From an uncultured Bacteroidales bacterium (GTDB taxonomy: Bacteria > Bacteroidota > Bacteroidia > Bacteroidales > UBA932): a stretch of DNA of 23,661 nucleotides. A program made the translations under genes and the position numbers. This document shows positions 6,155 through 14,189 of the stretch, piece by piece. Within the stretch, counting starts at the first letter, position 1, and each line of letters opens with the position of its first letter. Under the pieces are notes generated by a model. That model was not told the origin of the DNA and made no database searches. It saw nothing but the letters and a program-made list of their open reading frames with translations. Location of the stretch: positions 1-23,661 of the forward strand of contig CALCEJ010000008.1 in assembly GCA_937900465.1 (NCBI GenBank). The letters are read 5' to 3'.

Positions 6155-8683
6155 TCAGGGAACGTCTATCTCCAGGACCAGAGTTTCGGTTTCACCGCTG
6201 GAATAGTTCAAGACAGCACGGATGCGGTGATGCCCGCTCGTGAGTGTGACGGAAGCCTCCGGACAGGGGAGTCCGTCATAGAACCAGGCCACCGATTCGG
6301 GAGGATTCCATAGCGACTGATCAAGCGCGAATGTAAACTCGCTGCCAGCCTGATAACCACCGGGGTTGACAATCGTCGAATAGCCCATCGAAGACAGTGT
6401 TGCGTTTTTTTGACCATCAGTGTCCATCAGCGTCGCACTGACCATAACAGCCTGCTTTTCGCATTTTGTCCAGTTGGTGCGGGTTGCAGAGAACCACGAT
6501 ATATAGAAACCGCCACACTCTTCCCCGACTCTTTTTACGATCAAGGGATATTCGGCATTCACGCCTCGGAGGGCATAGCCTATGTACATATCTTTATCCG
6601 GGTCGATTTGGATCCTGTCTTCGCTTACATCCACCGAAAGGGTGGTATAGGGGGCGGCATTCTCCACTTTCTTGTAGAGGACGCGTTTGCTGCCCTGTTC
6701 TACCAGCACGTAGGCCTCACCGGAATAAGGTTTATCCTCGGTATATTGGAAGCTGACGGTCTGAAGGTACATCCCGCCCCACTGCTGTAGTTCGCCGGTG
6801 CTGTAGTGGACGGCGGCAATGAGATCCTGGGGCTTATAGACATAACCGACGCCGTAGGCCGAACCGCCGGAGGGGAACTTGCATAGATCGGCCGTCATTG
6901 CGTCGTCCAGTTTCCGCAGCACAAAGTTCTGCTCCCGGAAGCGATCTACAGTCACTTCGGATGAACGGGTGATGTACCCGTCCTTGTAGGCGGAAACCAT
7001 AAATTGTTTGGAGCTTTCCGATTCAGGGATTGTGAGTACAAAACGGCCGTCGGCATCCGTCCGGGCAGTATAGGCGGCCGAACGGGGGCTGACTTGATTG
7101 GGTCTGGCCTGCATCCGGGCCGAAGAGGTCCCGGCTTCGGATTCGATGGCAATCACCACCCCTGCGATGGGGGCAGCGTCCGTTCCGGTCACTTGCCCCA
7201 CCAGTTGACGTTTGTCGGAGAATGTTTCAACTCGGAACTCCGCGCGGCTTCCACTGATGGAGATACCCGTCAAGTGAATGGGCAGATGATTGCCGCTCCA
7301 GGCAAGGGGCGTAAATGTCGTGACATTTTCTGCACCCGGATATACCATTCTTTCCAAGTCGTTCGAACTGTAACCGCCGGGTAATTCCAGAAAGCAGCAG
7401 GGATGGTTGCTGTATCGGTTGATGGCATTTCCGTCCCAGGTTTGCCGGGCCGTAATGCCGGAAGCGACGAAATTTTGCGATTTATCCACGTGATAGACGA
7501 TGACGCCCTTTGGAAGATAGGCATCCCAGCCGGTCCCGTCACGCATTTCAACAAGAAAGAATTCTCCATCCACGTCGGCAGGTATGACGTAAGGAGCGCT
7601 ATTGTCGCTCAGGGATCCGAGTGTATAGGAGCCCGGCCCGGTGATTTGTCTGAATCCATCCAGCCAGCCTAACATCTGCCGCTCGATAGATGTGTAGTTC
7701 ACAGGCGTGTGGGTGTTGTTCATCGCTCCGGAGTTCATAATGGAGAAACAGGACAAATCGAAAGCCGTACCATTGGTTTCGTAATCCGTGTCGTAGAAAT
7801 CCGGCAAGCCCAGCGAATGCCCGAATTCGTGACAAAAGCTGGCGATTCCCGTCCGGTTGGTTCCACTGGCTCCCCGATACTCCGAGGCACAGGAATAGCC
7901 GTATATGCGCGTGCCGTTCAAGAACAGGTTGTAGCTGCTCAACACAGATGCGTGAGACCAGAAAGAATCCTCGTCTGCACCGTCAGATTGACTGTGTCCG
8001 GCAAAATAGAAGAAAATATTGTCAACATAACCATCCTTGTCGTTGTCGTAAACTGAAAAGTCGATCTGATCCTTCAGTTTCAGACAGGCCTCATACAGGG
8101 CGTCGTGGACGTGAGAGTTACGGTCTGCCCCCGAATCCTTACCGTAATAAGAATAGCTTTTATCCAGCGTTACCGGGCCGTATACGTCGAAGGTGGGATT
8201 GAACAGGCCGCTGGAATTGTCTGTCAGGAAATCCCGGACAGAACCGGTGGCGCCACCGTCGGAATAGTGTGCCTCATTGAGCATACGGGAGAAGGTTCTG
8301 CCGGCATCGGCTGTCGTGAACAATCTGTCGGGGAAATCAACCAGCAAGACAAGGAAGCGCTTAGCCCCGATACTGATACCTTTAGCACGGGCTTCGGCTT
8401 GCAGCCGGGCTGCATTCTGTCTGGCGCTCTCGCCGGCCATCCGCTGCTTGAGCATTTTGGCGCGGGCATTGGCGACGGGCCTGTAATAACCATCAGGTCC
8501 CTTTTCCACTACTGTTCCATTCCAGGTAATCCAACTGTTGAATTCATCGCCGTGGTTGACCAGCATAATTACGCTGCCGTCCGGCTGGGTATATGGATAT
8601 GGAACAGGGGAAGCCGGCGATGCATAAACAAGAACGGCCGAACAAAAAAGTGCTGCTATAAGTATGCTTAGCTGTCTTCTCAT
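6155..8683 (-). CDS. Secreted M6-family zinc metalloprotease
   Basis: A protein of 842 residues with a signal peptide (cleavage near residue 21). The N-terminal stretch (TQPDGSVIMLVNHGDEFNSW) is typical of M6 immune-inhibitor-A-like propeptides. The active site is HEFGHSLGLPD: His285, His289 and Asp295 bind zinc and Glu286 is the catalytic base. It is preceded by DNDKDGYVDNIFFYFAGH, a likely calcium-binding DxDxDG segment, and followed by a family-typical SIMNSGAMNN. Residues about 494-580 look like a carboxypeptidase-regulatory-like beta domain. The C-terminal ~250 residues are beta-rich, with an Ig-like end. No T9SS sorting tail is evident. It overlaps the upstream BACON gene by ATGA (8680-8683), so the two are probably translationally coupled. 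In this locus it could cut the protein part of a glycoprotein; the substrate is inferred only. Confidence 0.9.
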   Translation of the reverse strand: MRRQLSILIAALFCSAVLVYASPASPVPYPYTQPDGSVIMLVNHGDEFNSWITWNGTVVEKGPDGYYRPVANARAKMLKQRMAGESARQNAARLQAEARAKGISIGAKRFLVLLVDFPDRLFTTADAGRTFSRMLNEAHYSDGGATGSVRDFLTDNSSGLFNPTFDVYGPVTLDKSYSYYGKDSGADRNSHVHDALYEACLKLKDQIDFSVYDNDKDGYVDNIFFYFAGHSQSDGADEDSFWSHASVLSSYNLFLNGTRIYGYSCASEYRGASGTNRTGIASFCHEFGHSLGLPDFYDTDYETNGTAFDLSCFSIMNSGAMNNTHTPVNYTSIERQMLGWLDGFRQITGPGSYTLGSLSDNSAPYVIPADVDGEFFLVEMRDGTGWDAYLPKGVIVYHVDKSQNFVASGITARQTWDGNAINRYSNHPCCFLELPGGYSSNDLERMVYPGAENVTTFTPLAWSGNHLPIHLTGISISGSRAEFRVETFSDKRQLVGQVTGTDAAPIAGVVIAIESEAGTSSARMQARPNQVSPRSAAYTARTDADGRFVLTIPESESSKQFMVSAYKDGYITRSSEVTVDRFREQNFVLRKLDDAMTADLCKFPSGGSAYGVGYVYKPQDLIAAVHYSTGELQQWGGMYLQTVSFQYTEDKPYSGEAYVLVEQGSKRVLYKKVENAAPYTTLSVDVSEDRIQIDPDKDMYIGYALRGVNAEYPLIVKRVGEECGGFYISWFSATRTNWTKCEKQAVMVSATLMDTDGQKNATLSSMGYSTIVNPGGYQAGSEFTFALDQSLWNPPESVAWFYDGLPCPEASVTLTSGHHRIRAVLNYSSGETETLVLEIDVP

Positions 8684-9867
8684 AAATCTTCTCTTTTAAC
8701 AATAATGCACTTTCCGCCATCCCCGTCGAGGAAAAGGAGCCCGTCCCGGATATACGCCACTATCAGCTGCAGCGTTTCGGAAGCCTCCGTATAAATACCA
8801 TCCTTCAGGGTCACTGATGCCGTGAAATTGTCTCCGATATTTACGGACGAAGGGATGCCGGAAACATCAAGGGCCTGATGCCAGTCCGGGCGGAGGATAA
8901 GGAATCTGCACGAAGCGGGGCCTGCACTCCAGGACCACTGGTCGCTGCCGGGCCGGTAAACGAAGTCATCTTCCAGGATGCCATAGACTCCTGGGATGTG
9001 TTTATCCTGAATGTTGAACAGCTGCCGTACGGTGAGCTCTTTGACCAGCGAACCGGAACTGAGCCGTAGTGTCGCTTCCCGGATTTCACCGGTCCGGTTT
9101 TCATCGAAATGCAGGATCAGTTCCCGATTGTCCAGCGACTTGACCTTGACAATGCTGAGCCACGTGGCCGATCCGAGGATTTCTGCAGTAAAATCGACAT
9201 TGGTGGCCATAAAATAGGAACGGTCTCCCTCCGAGGCAGTGGCTTCCAGGATTTCGTCGGCCGGATACAAGACATCGGTCTGTGCCTGTATGACAGGGAT
9301 GTCGATATCGACAGAACCGGTATGGATGGTGATGGAAGTATTTCGTGCGCCTACGTTTTCATTGACATCGGAGGGCGTGACCATCAAGCGGACAAGCCCG
9401 GCGGTTCCCTGCATCTGTTCGATGGAAAGCCATTGTGCGTCACAATTGTACTTCCAGGCTTGTTTCAGCCTAATATCCAGGTTGGCCGTTGCAGCGCCTT
9501 CGAGGTTCAGGGTGGTCGGCTTCACTACGGAAGAAAGGCCCTCCTGAGTGAATGAGACTGTTTTTTCCTGCTTTCCTGCTGTGAAAACAAGGGTGAGATT
9601 CCTGGAGCTTTCTCCCAGATTGAAATCCGTTGTCAGGCTGACCCCCGTATCGCTCTGCACCAGATTGGCCCAGGAAACCGGTTCCTGGCAGGCAACCTTC
9701 CAGGGATGGTCGCAATTCACCTGTACGGTCACTGTCTGCGCCTCCGCAGTCACAGTTCCCGGTTGACTGACGGTGAAAACAACGGCTTCCTGCTCTTTCT
9801 TTCCGCATCCGGCCAGAACAAGGGCAGCGATCAGGAACAAATATCTGGATTTGTCAATTGTCTTCAT
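8680..9867 (-). CDS. BACON-repeat lipoprotein
   Basis: A predicted surface lipoprotein of 395 residues with lipobox VLAGC (Cys21). At least two, probably three, BACON-type beta-sandwich repeats follow (about 33-108, 115-195 and 200-280). They show the usual pattern of a W at the middle strand (WKVACQEPVSWANL, WKYNCDAQWLSIEQ, SATWLSIVKV) and end strands such as KTVSFTQEG and KELTVRQ. The last ~110 residues form a separate beta-rich region not assigned to a family. BACON domains occur in Bacteroidota surface glycan- or mucin-associated proteins, often as spacers. Its start lies 3 bases after the stop of the FucU-like gene, and its end overlaps the M6 protease start. It may hold or present substrate to the protease. 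Confidence 0.85.
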   Translation of the reverse strand: MKTIDKSRYLFLIAALVLAGCGKKEQEAVVFTVSQPGTVTAEAQTVTVQVNCDHPWKVACQEPVSWANLVQSDTGVSLTTDFNLGESSRNLTLVFTAGKQEKTVSFTQEGLSSVVKPTTLNLEGAATANLDIRLKQAWKYNCDAQWLSIEQMQGTAGLVRLMVTPSDVNENVGARNTSITIHTGSVDIDIPVIQAQTDVLYPADEILEATASEGDRSYFMATNVDFTAEILGSATWLSIVKVKSLDNRELILHFDENRTGEIREATLRLSSGSLVKELTVRQLFNIQDKHIPGVYGILEDDFVYRPGSDQWSWSAGPASCRFLILRPDWHQALDVSGIPSSVNIGDNFTASVTLKDGIYTEASETLQLIVAYIRDGLLFLDGDGGKCIIVKREDL

Positions 9868-9870
9868 TTA

Positions 9871-10410
9871 TCATTCAGAAATAGCAGCCTCAAGTTCTGC
9901 CGACCAGTAGGCGCAGTCGAGCTCCAGGAATGTGGAGCTGTATGCCGTAGTCAGGGGAGTCTTTATTACAACGACGGTGTACAGCTCCCCGGCTTCGTCG
10001 AGACGGCGGATGATATCTTCGTGCTTCTGCTTTGTTTCCCGGTCTCCGCAGATATCCCGGATCGATCGCTTGAAGGCCTCTATGCCGGGGACCATCTCCT
10101 CGGTAATCTTCTCAAGCTCCGTATCGTGGTATATGTGAGGGAACACGTGGGGTGCCTTGTCTATCATATCCAGAGTCTGCTTGAGGACATCTGTATAGGG
10201 CTCATCTGCGTATAGCGTGATGATTCCTTCCCCGGACTGGAGAGGGTAGGCCATATCTGTGATGGCGACCCAGTTCCGATGCCCGAGCAATGGAAGGATG
10301 GACTCGAACTCCGCCCGCCAGTCTTTTTCAGGAGTGGGGGCCTGCCTGTTGCAGGACAAGAGCAGAAGGGGGAGTATGGCTGATGCAATAACGATTCTGA
10401 AAAGTTTCAT
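9871..10410 (-). CDS. Lipoprotein with RbsD/FucU-type sugar mutarotase fold
   Basis: A protein of 179 residues with lipobox LLLSC (Cys20), so exported and lipid-anchored. The core starts LLGHRNWVAITDMAYPLQ (residues 41-58), which matches the RbsD/FucU motif (LGHxDxxxxxDxxxP). His44 corresponds to the catalytic His of RbsD and Asp52 to the conserved Asp. DKAPHVFPHIYHD and a late ...TTAYSSTFLELDC.YW complete the pattern. The Tyr is kept, but the Asn found in the classical YxN motif appears as Ser. Classical RbsD and FucU are cytoplasmic anomerases of ribose and fucose; an exported version would act in the periplasm or at the surface. It lies between GH116 (12 bases) and the BACON gene (3 bases). 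A non-catalytic sugar-binding role is possible. Confidence 0.7.
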   Translation of the reverse strand: MKLFRIVIASAILPLLLLSCNRQAPTPEKDWRAEFESILPLLGHRNWVAITDMAYPLQSGEGIITLYADEPYTDVLKQTLDMIDKAPHVFPHIYHDTELEKITEEMVPGIEAFKRSIRDICGDRETKQKHEDIIRRLDEAGELYTVVVIKTPLTTAYSSTFLELDCAYWSAELEAAISE

Positions 10411-10422
10411 CGCCCGACAGGA

Positions 10423-12948
10423 TTATTTGAAAGAATAAGTACCGGAAACCCCTTCGGCAAGACTGACCTTGGATGCGACCGGTTTCTTGCGACCGGTCAG
10501 AGACAGAGCCTTTAGGTCAAGGCTTCCCTTCAGGACCTTCAGAGTAACGGAATTCCCTGTAACTTCACAGGTCCCGTAGGAATAACCGTTGCTCCAGAAA
10601 TACACTCCCGGCGTCGAAGTGAAATTCATCGTTTTCGATACACCGGAATAATGGAAGTCGCTCAAGGCAATGATAGCAGCCCAACTCGCCATAGAGCGTG
10701 CGTAATGCCAGCCGCATTCGGGTTCATTGAAAGGATTGCGTCTTGCCCCGTCATAGCGTTCCCGAATGGCTCTGATGCACTTAAGTCCATCTTCCGTCTG
10801 TCCTTCGTAGAGCATACCCACGGCTGCGCAATACTCGAATCCGGTCATACATTCTCCAAAATAAGGGAACGGCACCTCGAGACGGCCGTGCGGCCAGGAA
10901 GCCATCAGCAAGGCGCTTTCATCGCCAAGGGCGAACGAGCGCATATTGTTGAACTCTTTTCCAATACCCTCCACGAAGTTGTACTTCATAATACTTTCCA
11001 GGGTGGTTTTGATATGAGACTCATCGCCGAGATAGCCCAGGCCGCAGATGTGTGCCATATACTGGCCCACGAGCTGGTCCACAAGGCAGCCCCGTCCCAA
11101 CTGATAATCCGGAATCCTGACTTCGGGGTCATCCATATCCAGATACTCGAAGGTCGTCGGATCCGTGATTTTCTGCTCATAATACTCGCCGTTGAAAAGA
11201 TTGGCATCGGTCCAGGAACTGCCCTGGGAGAAAAGCCGGGCGCATTTCTGCTCGAATTCCCTATCCTTCATCGCACGGGCCATCTGTCCGGCCGCCTTGA
11301 GGGCTCCCATATACCAGAACTGCATCTGCGGGTTCGGGCCGAAGTAATTGACATCCATCGTATTGTGCTGGGAGCCCTCCATAACACCGTCATTATTTCC
11401 GTCCCAGCCTTTTTCGACCCAGGTGAACGACATAGCCTTCTTCACTTGCGGCCAGAGCTCGGAAAGGAAGGCGTCATCGCCACTGAGCTGCCATTCGCGG
11501 AAGATCTTCATAATACAGCCCATCTGGCCGTCGGCAGCTGCGAAATGTCTGTCCGCAGCGGAAGCGAGAGGCAGGTCTGCACGGAAATTCATACACCCGT
11601 CATCCTGGCGCGTTGCGTATCTGAACTCCACGTCACGCATACTGCGGGCGAGCTCTCCGAACAGGAAGGGTGTCGCCACTTCATAGTTCCAGACGTGAGT
11701 GCAGGTGCCGTAGCACGAACCGAAATGGTCTCCGACGCCTTCCCAACCCATCAGATGCCCGTCGGGGAGACGGAACACCGTCTGCGAGCGGAGCACGGAG
11801 AGGTTGTAGAGGGCCGCTTCTTTCACCACGGCCGGGAAAGTGCTTTCATTCAGGGCATTCACGAAAAGAAGTGTCTCCTTTTCAAGTTCCGGTATCCGGG
11901 GAACGATTTTAAGGGCAGCTTTCCAGGCGTCGTAATACTCCCTGGTGTAGTAATTGCCTTCAACCCTGTTGGACCAGCCGATGCGGTTGGGGAAGCTCCA
12001 GGTTATGTAAAAAGTGAAAGACTCCGTTGCCCCGGGAGCGATCGTCTTCTTGACAGCCAGGGAGGCCATCGGGTCATTTTCACCTGACGGTTCCCTTTCG
12101 GTAAGCATTCCGTCGGCGCTGAAGTCATCCCAGAAGTTCAAGATCGCCTGATTCCAGTCGTTGCGTTTGGACGAGGTCCGGTAGGTGACACCTTCCTCGG
12201 CGCAGGTAGTCAGGGCTATGGTGCCCCAAGCCTGATGGTCGTTGGGAACACCATTGGAATAAAAATAGATTCCGCTCAGACCCCCTTCGGACCGGTATTC
12301 GTTGACGTTGTTCCGGACTGCATCCTTGACACCGTCGCGCCCTATGAAATTGCGGATGCTCCCGCTCACTGAAACTTCCAGCGGGCTGGAGGAGATATTC
12401 TTGACCTGGTAGGAGAGGACGGCTACCGGAAGGCCGCTCTTGTCGGCATCGGTGGGGATCAAGGGGTTGAAACCCTTGATCGTTACCTGCACCGGAAGCG
12501 TTTTGTCTGCCAGATGGACCTGACCGAAGGGATAGGCGCCATCGAAAGACGCCTCGTGGAAGCGTGGCATCCCGAAATTGTCTACACTTTCGCCGAAGCC
12601 GTTATTATACTCCGAAGGATAGAGTGGACCGGCGAGCATCGTCGTGGTACGCGCACCGGACTCATCCTGCGTGTAGATGGCGAAGAACGGTGCATTCCTG
12701 CGGGCAGTCCCCGAATTGAATCCTTTTGCCGGCACATTCATGATCTCCCAGTCACGGAGTTCTCCGCGGCCGCCGAGAGATACGGTCCCCGTGCCGATAC
12801 CGCCGAGAGGCAATGCGACCTCCTGGAGATGGTCGGCATCATAATGGGTCATTACAGGCCACTGAGACGGGACCCATTCCCGTGCGGAAAGCCCTGCACA
12901 AATCAACAATGTGGCTACCGATAAGAATAGCTTTGATTTCATTTTCAT
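10423..12948 (-). CDS. GH116 family glycoside hydrolase (beta-glucosidase/glucosylceramidase type)
   Basis: A protein of 841 residues with a signal peptide (cleavage near residue 22, GLSA|REW) and no lipobox, so likely periplasmic. The N-terminal domain has the GH116 signature PLGGIGTGTVSLGGRGELRDWEI. The C-terminal (alpha/alpha)6 barrel carries CTHVWNYE, with Glu423 the predicted nucleophile, and SQHNTMDVNYFGPN, with Asp532 the predicted acid/base, by comparison with the Thermoanaerobacterium GH116 enzyme. The last ~70 residues form a small beta-rich tail. GH116 members are retaining enzymes acting on beta-glucosides, beta-xylosides, beta-GlcNAc or glucosylceramide, so the exact sugar is open. 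It starts 28 bases after the SusE-like gene and is the main glycosidase of the operon. Confidence 0.9.
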   Translation of the reverse strand: MKMKSKLFLSVATLLICAGLSAREWVPSQWPVMTHYDADHLQEVALPLGGIGTGTVSLGGRGELRDWEIMNVPAKGFNSGTARRNAPFFAIYTQDESGARTTTMLAGPLYPSEYNNGFGESVDNFGMPRFHEASFDGAYPFGQVHLADKTLPVQVTIKGFNPLIPTDADKSGLPVAVLSYQVKNISSSPLEVSVSGSIRNFIGRDGVKDAVRNNVNEYRSEGGLSGIYFYSNGVPNDHQAWGTIALTTCAEEGVTYRTSSKRNDWNQAILNFWDDFSADGMLTEREPSGENDPMASLAVKKTIAPGATESFTFYITWSFPNRIGWSNRVEGNYYTREYYDAWKAALKIVPRIPELEKETLLFVNALNESTFPAVVKEAALYNLSVLRSQTVFRLPDGHLMGWEGVGDHFGSCYGTCTHVWNYEVATPFLFGELARSMRDVEFRYATRQDDGCMNFRADLPLASAADRHFAAADGQMGCIMKIFREWQLSGDDAFLSELWPQVKKAMSFTWVEKGWDGNNDGVMEGSQHNTMDVNYFGPNPQMQFWYMGALKAAGQMARAMKDREFEQKCARLFSQGSSWTDANLFNGEYYEQKITDPTTFEYLDMDDPEVRIPDYQLGRGCLVDQLVGQYMAHICGLGYLGDESHIKTTLESIMKYNFVEGIGKEFNNMRSFALGDESALLMASWPHGRLEVPFPYFGECMTGFEYCAAVGMLYEGQTEDGLKCIRAIRERYDGARRNPFNEPECGWHYARSMASWAAIIALSDFHYSGVSKTMNFTSTPGVYFWSNGYSYGTCEVTGNSVTLKVLKGSLDLKALSLTGRKKPVASKVSLAEGVSGTYSFK

Positions 12949-12976
12949 TAGTCAAGAATACTGTGTCAGTAATTCG

Positions 12977-14164
12977 TTAATCCTCAGGCAACCAGAACTG
13001 ATAGCCTTTTGCCTTCAGTTCAGCCCAGCTCTTCGGCGTACCGGAGCCGGCACTCCACACATCGAGAACCGGAGGACCCAGATAGGTCAAAACATCATTG
13101 TATTCACTTCCGATGACATTCTTGTAATGCAGAGTCAACTGTTTGAGTTTCGGATCGTAATGATTGTCCTCAGTCACATCCTGAACCGTTGAATACTTGA
13201 ACGTATAGAAGGGGAAGAGGTTATTCCCTTCCAGTATAGGGGACATAGTATAGACCCCTCCTACTTCATCTGTCAGTTCGAGCAGATTCCACATCCAGCC
13301 GGCCCAGTGGTACGCAAACACTGTCCACGACCACAAACCTGTCCCGAAGATCATATATTTCCCCTTGAGCGAAGGATCCTTTTTGTCTTCAGGCGTGTCG
13401 GGATCCTCGAGAGGAAGGACATATTTCCACATATAGTGGACACCGTCCTTATAGTTCTCGGCCTGGTTCCCCTGAAGCCTGACAGAATGATACCTGCCTG
13501 CAGGAACAGAAGGAACAGGATATCCGGACCAATCTGTCGCCCGTGTGACATTTGTCACGAATCCAGTCACAAGGAATGTATTGTAAAGACGGCTTATCTC
13601 CACTCCGCCGGATGCAGATTTGATCTTGAGCGGAATGGCATAGTCGCGTTCTTTGAGGTTGGGGTTCGCTTTGGTGTCACGATCGAAAACGAATGAAAAC
13701 TCAAGTTTCGCTGAAGATTCTCCCTTATGGATGATGACAGGGAAACCACCTTTGACTTCATCATAAGGGATATTCGTGGTGTATTTGTCTGACGATGGGA
13801 TATAGCATTCCAAATCGTTCAGCGTATTGTAGTCATCCACCAGCTCCTGATCGAAATCAATCAGGATTTCGATGTCCTCGCCCGCAGGCTGGGACCCGCC
13901 GATGCCGACTTTGAACAACTGTTTGCATACTTTGGAACTGATATCCCAAAGAGTATCTACATCATAACTGTCGTTGATGACACGGAGAGTATCCGAATAG
14001 GTAGCGACGCTGATATTGGCCAATTCCCTTTCTGTGGCAGAGGTACTCTCCGAATGAATGATATAGGCCTCCTGCTTGTAATACTCCCTTTCGCTGTAGT
14101 CCAGCTTCCCGCAGGCAGCACACAAGACGGCTATGGACAAGATAGATATATAATAGTGTTTCAT
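12977..14164 (-). CDS. SusE-type surface glycan-binding lipoprotein (DUF1735/DUF4361-like)
   Basis: A protein of 395 residues with lipobox LCAAC (Cys18), directly downstream of susD (25 bases), the usual place of a surface glycan-binding protein. The N-terminal half resembles DUF1735 (IEILIDFDQELVDDYN, KGESSAKLEFSFVFD, YAIPLKIKSASG). The C-terminal half resembles DUF4361 (PAGRYHSVRLQG, WKYVLPLEDP, WSWTVFAYHWAG, LTLHYKNV). Aromatic residues are frequent in the C-terminal half, as expected for carbohydrate stacking. The role is to capture glycan at the outer surface for SusCD. The family assignment rests on pattern and position rather than on a catalytic motif. Confidence 0.8.
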   Translation of the reverse strand: MKHYYISILSIAVLCAACGKLDYSEREYYKQEAYIIHSESTSATERELANISVATYSDTLRVINDSYDVDTLWDISSKVCKQLFKVGIGGSQPAGEDIEILIDFDQELVDDYNTLNDLECYIPSSDKYTTNIPYDEVKGGFPVIIHKGESSAKLEFSFVFDRDTKANPNLKERDYAIPLKIKSASGGVEISRLYNTFLVTGFVTNVTRATDWSGYPVPSVPAGRYHSVRLQGNQAENYKDGVHYMWKYVLPLEDPDTPEDKKDPSLKGKYMIFGTGLWSWTVFAYHWAGWMWNLLELTDEVGGVYTMSPILEGNNLFPFYTFKYSTVQDVTEDNHYDPKLKQLTLHYKNVIGSEYNDVLTYLGPPVLDVWSAGSGTPKSWAELKAKGYQFWLPED

Positions 14165-14189
14165 TTAATTCTGGATTAAGATGTTTATA

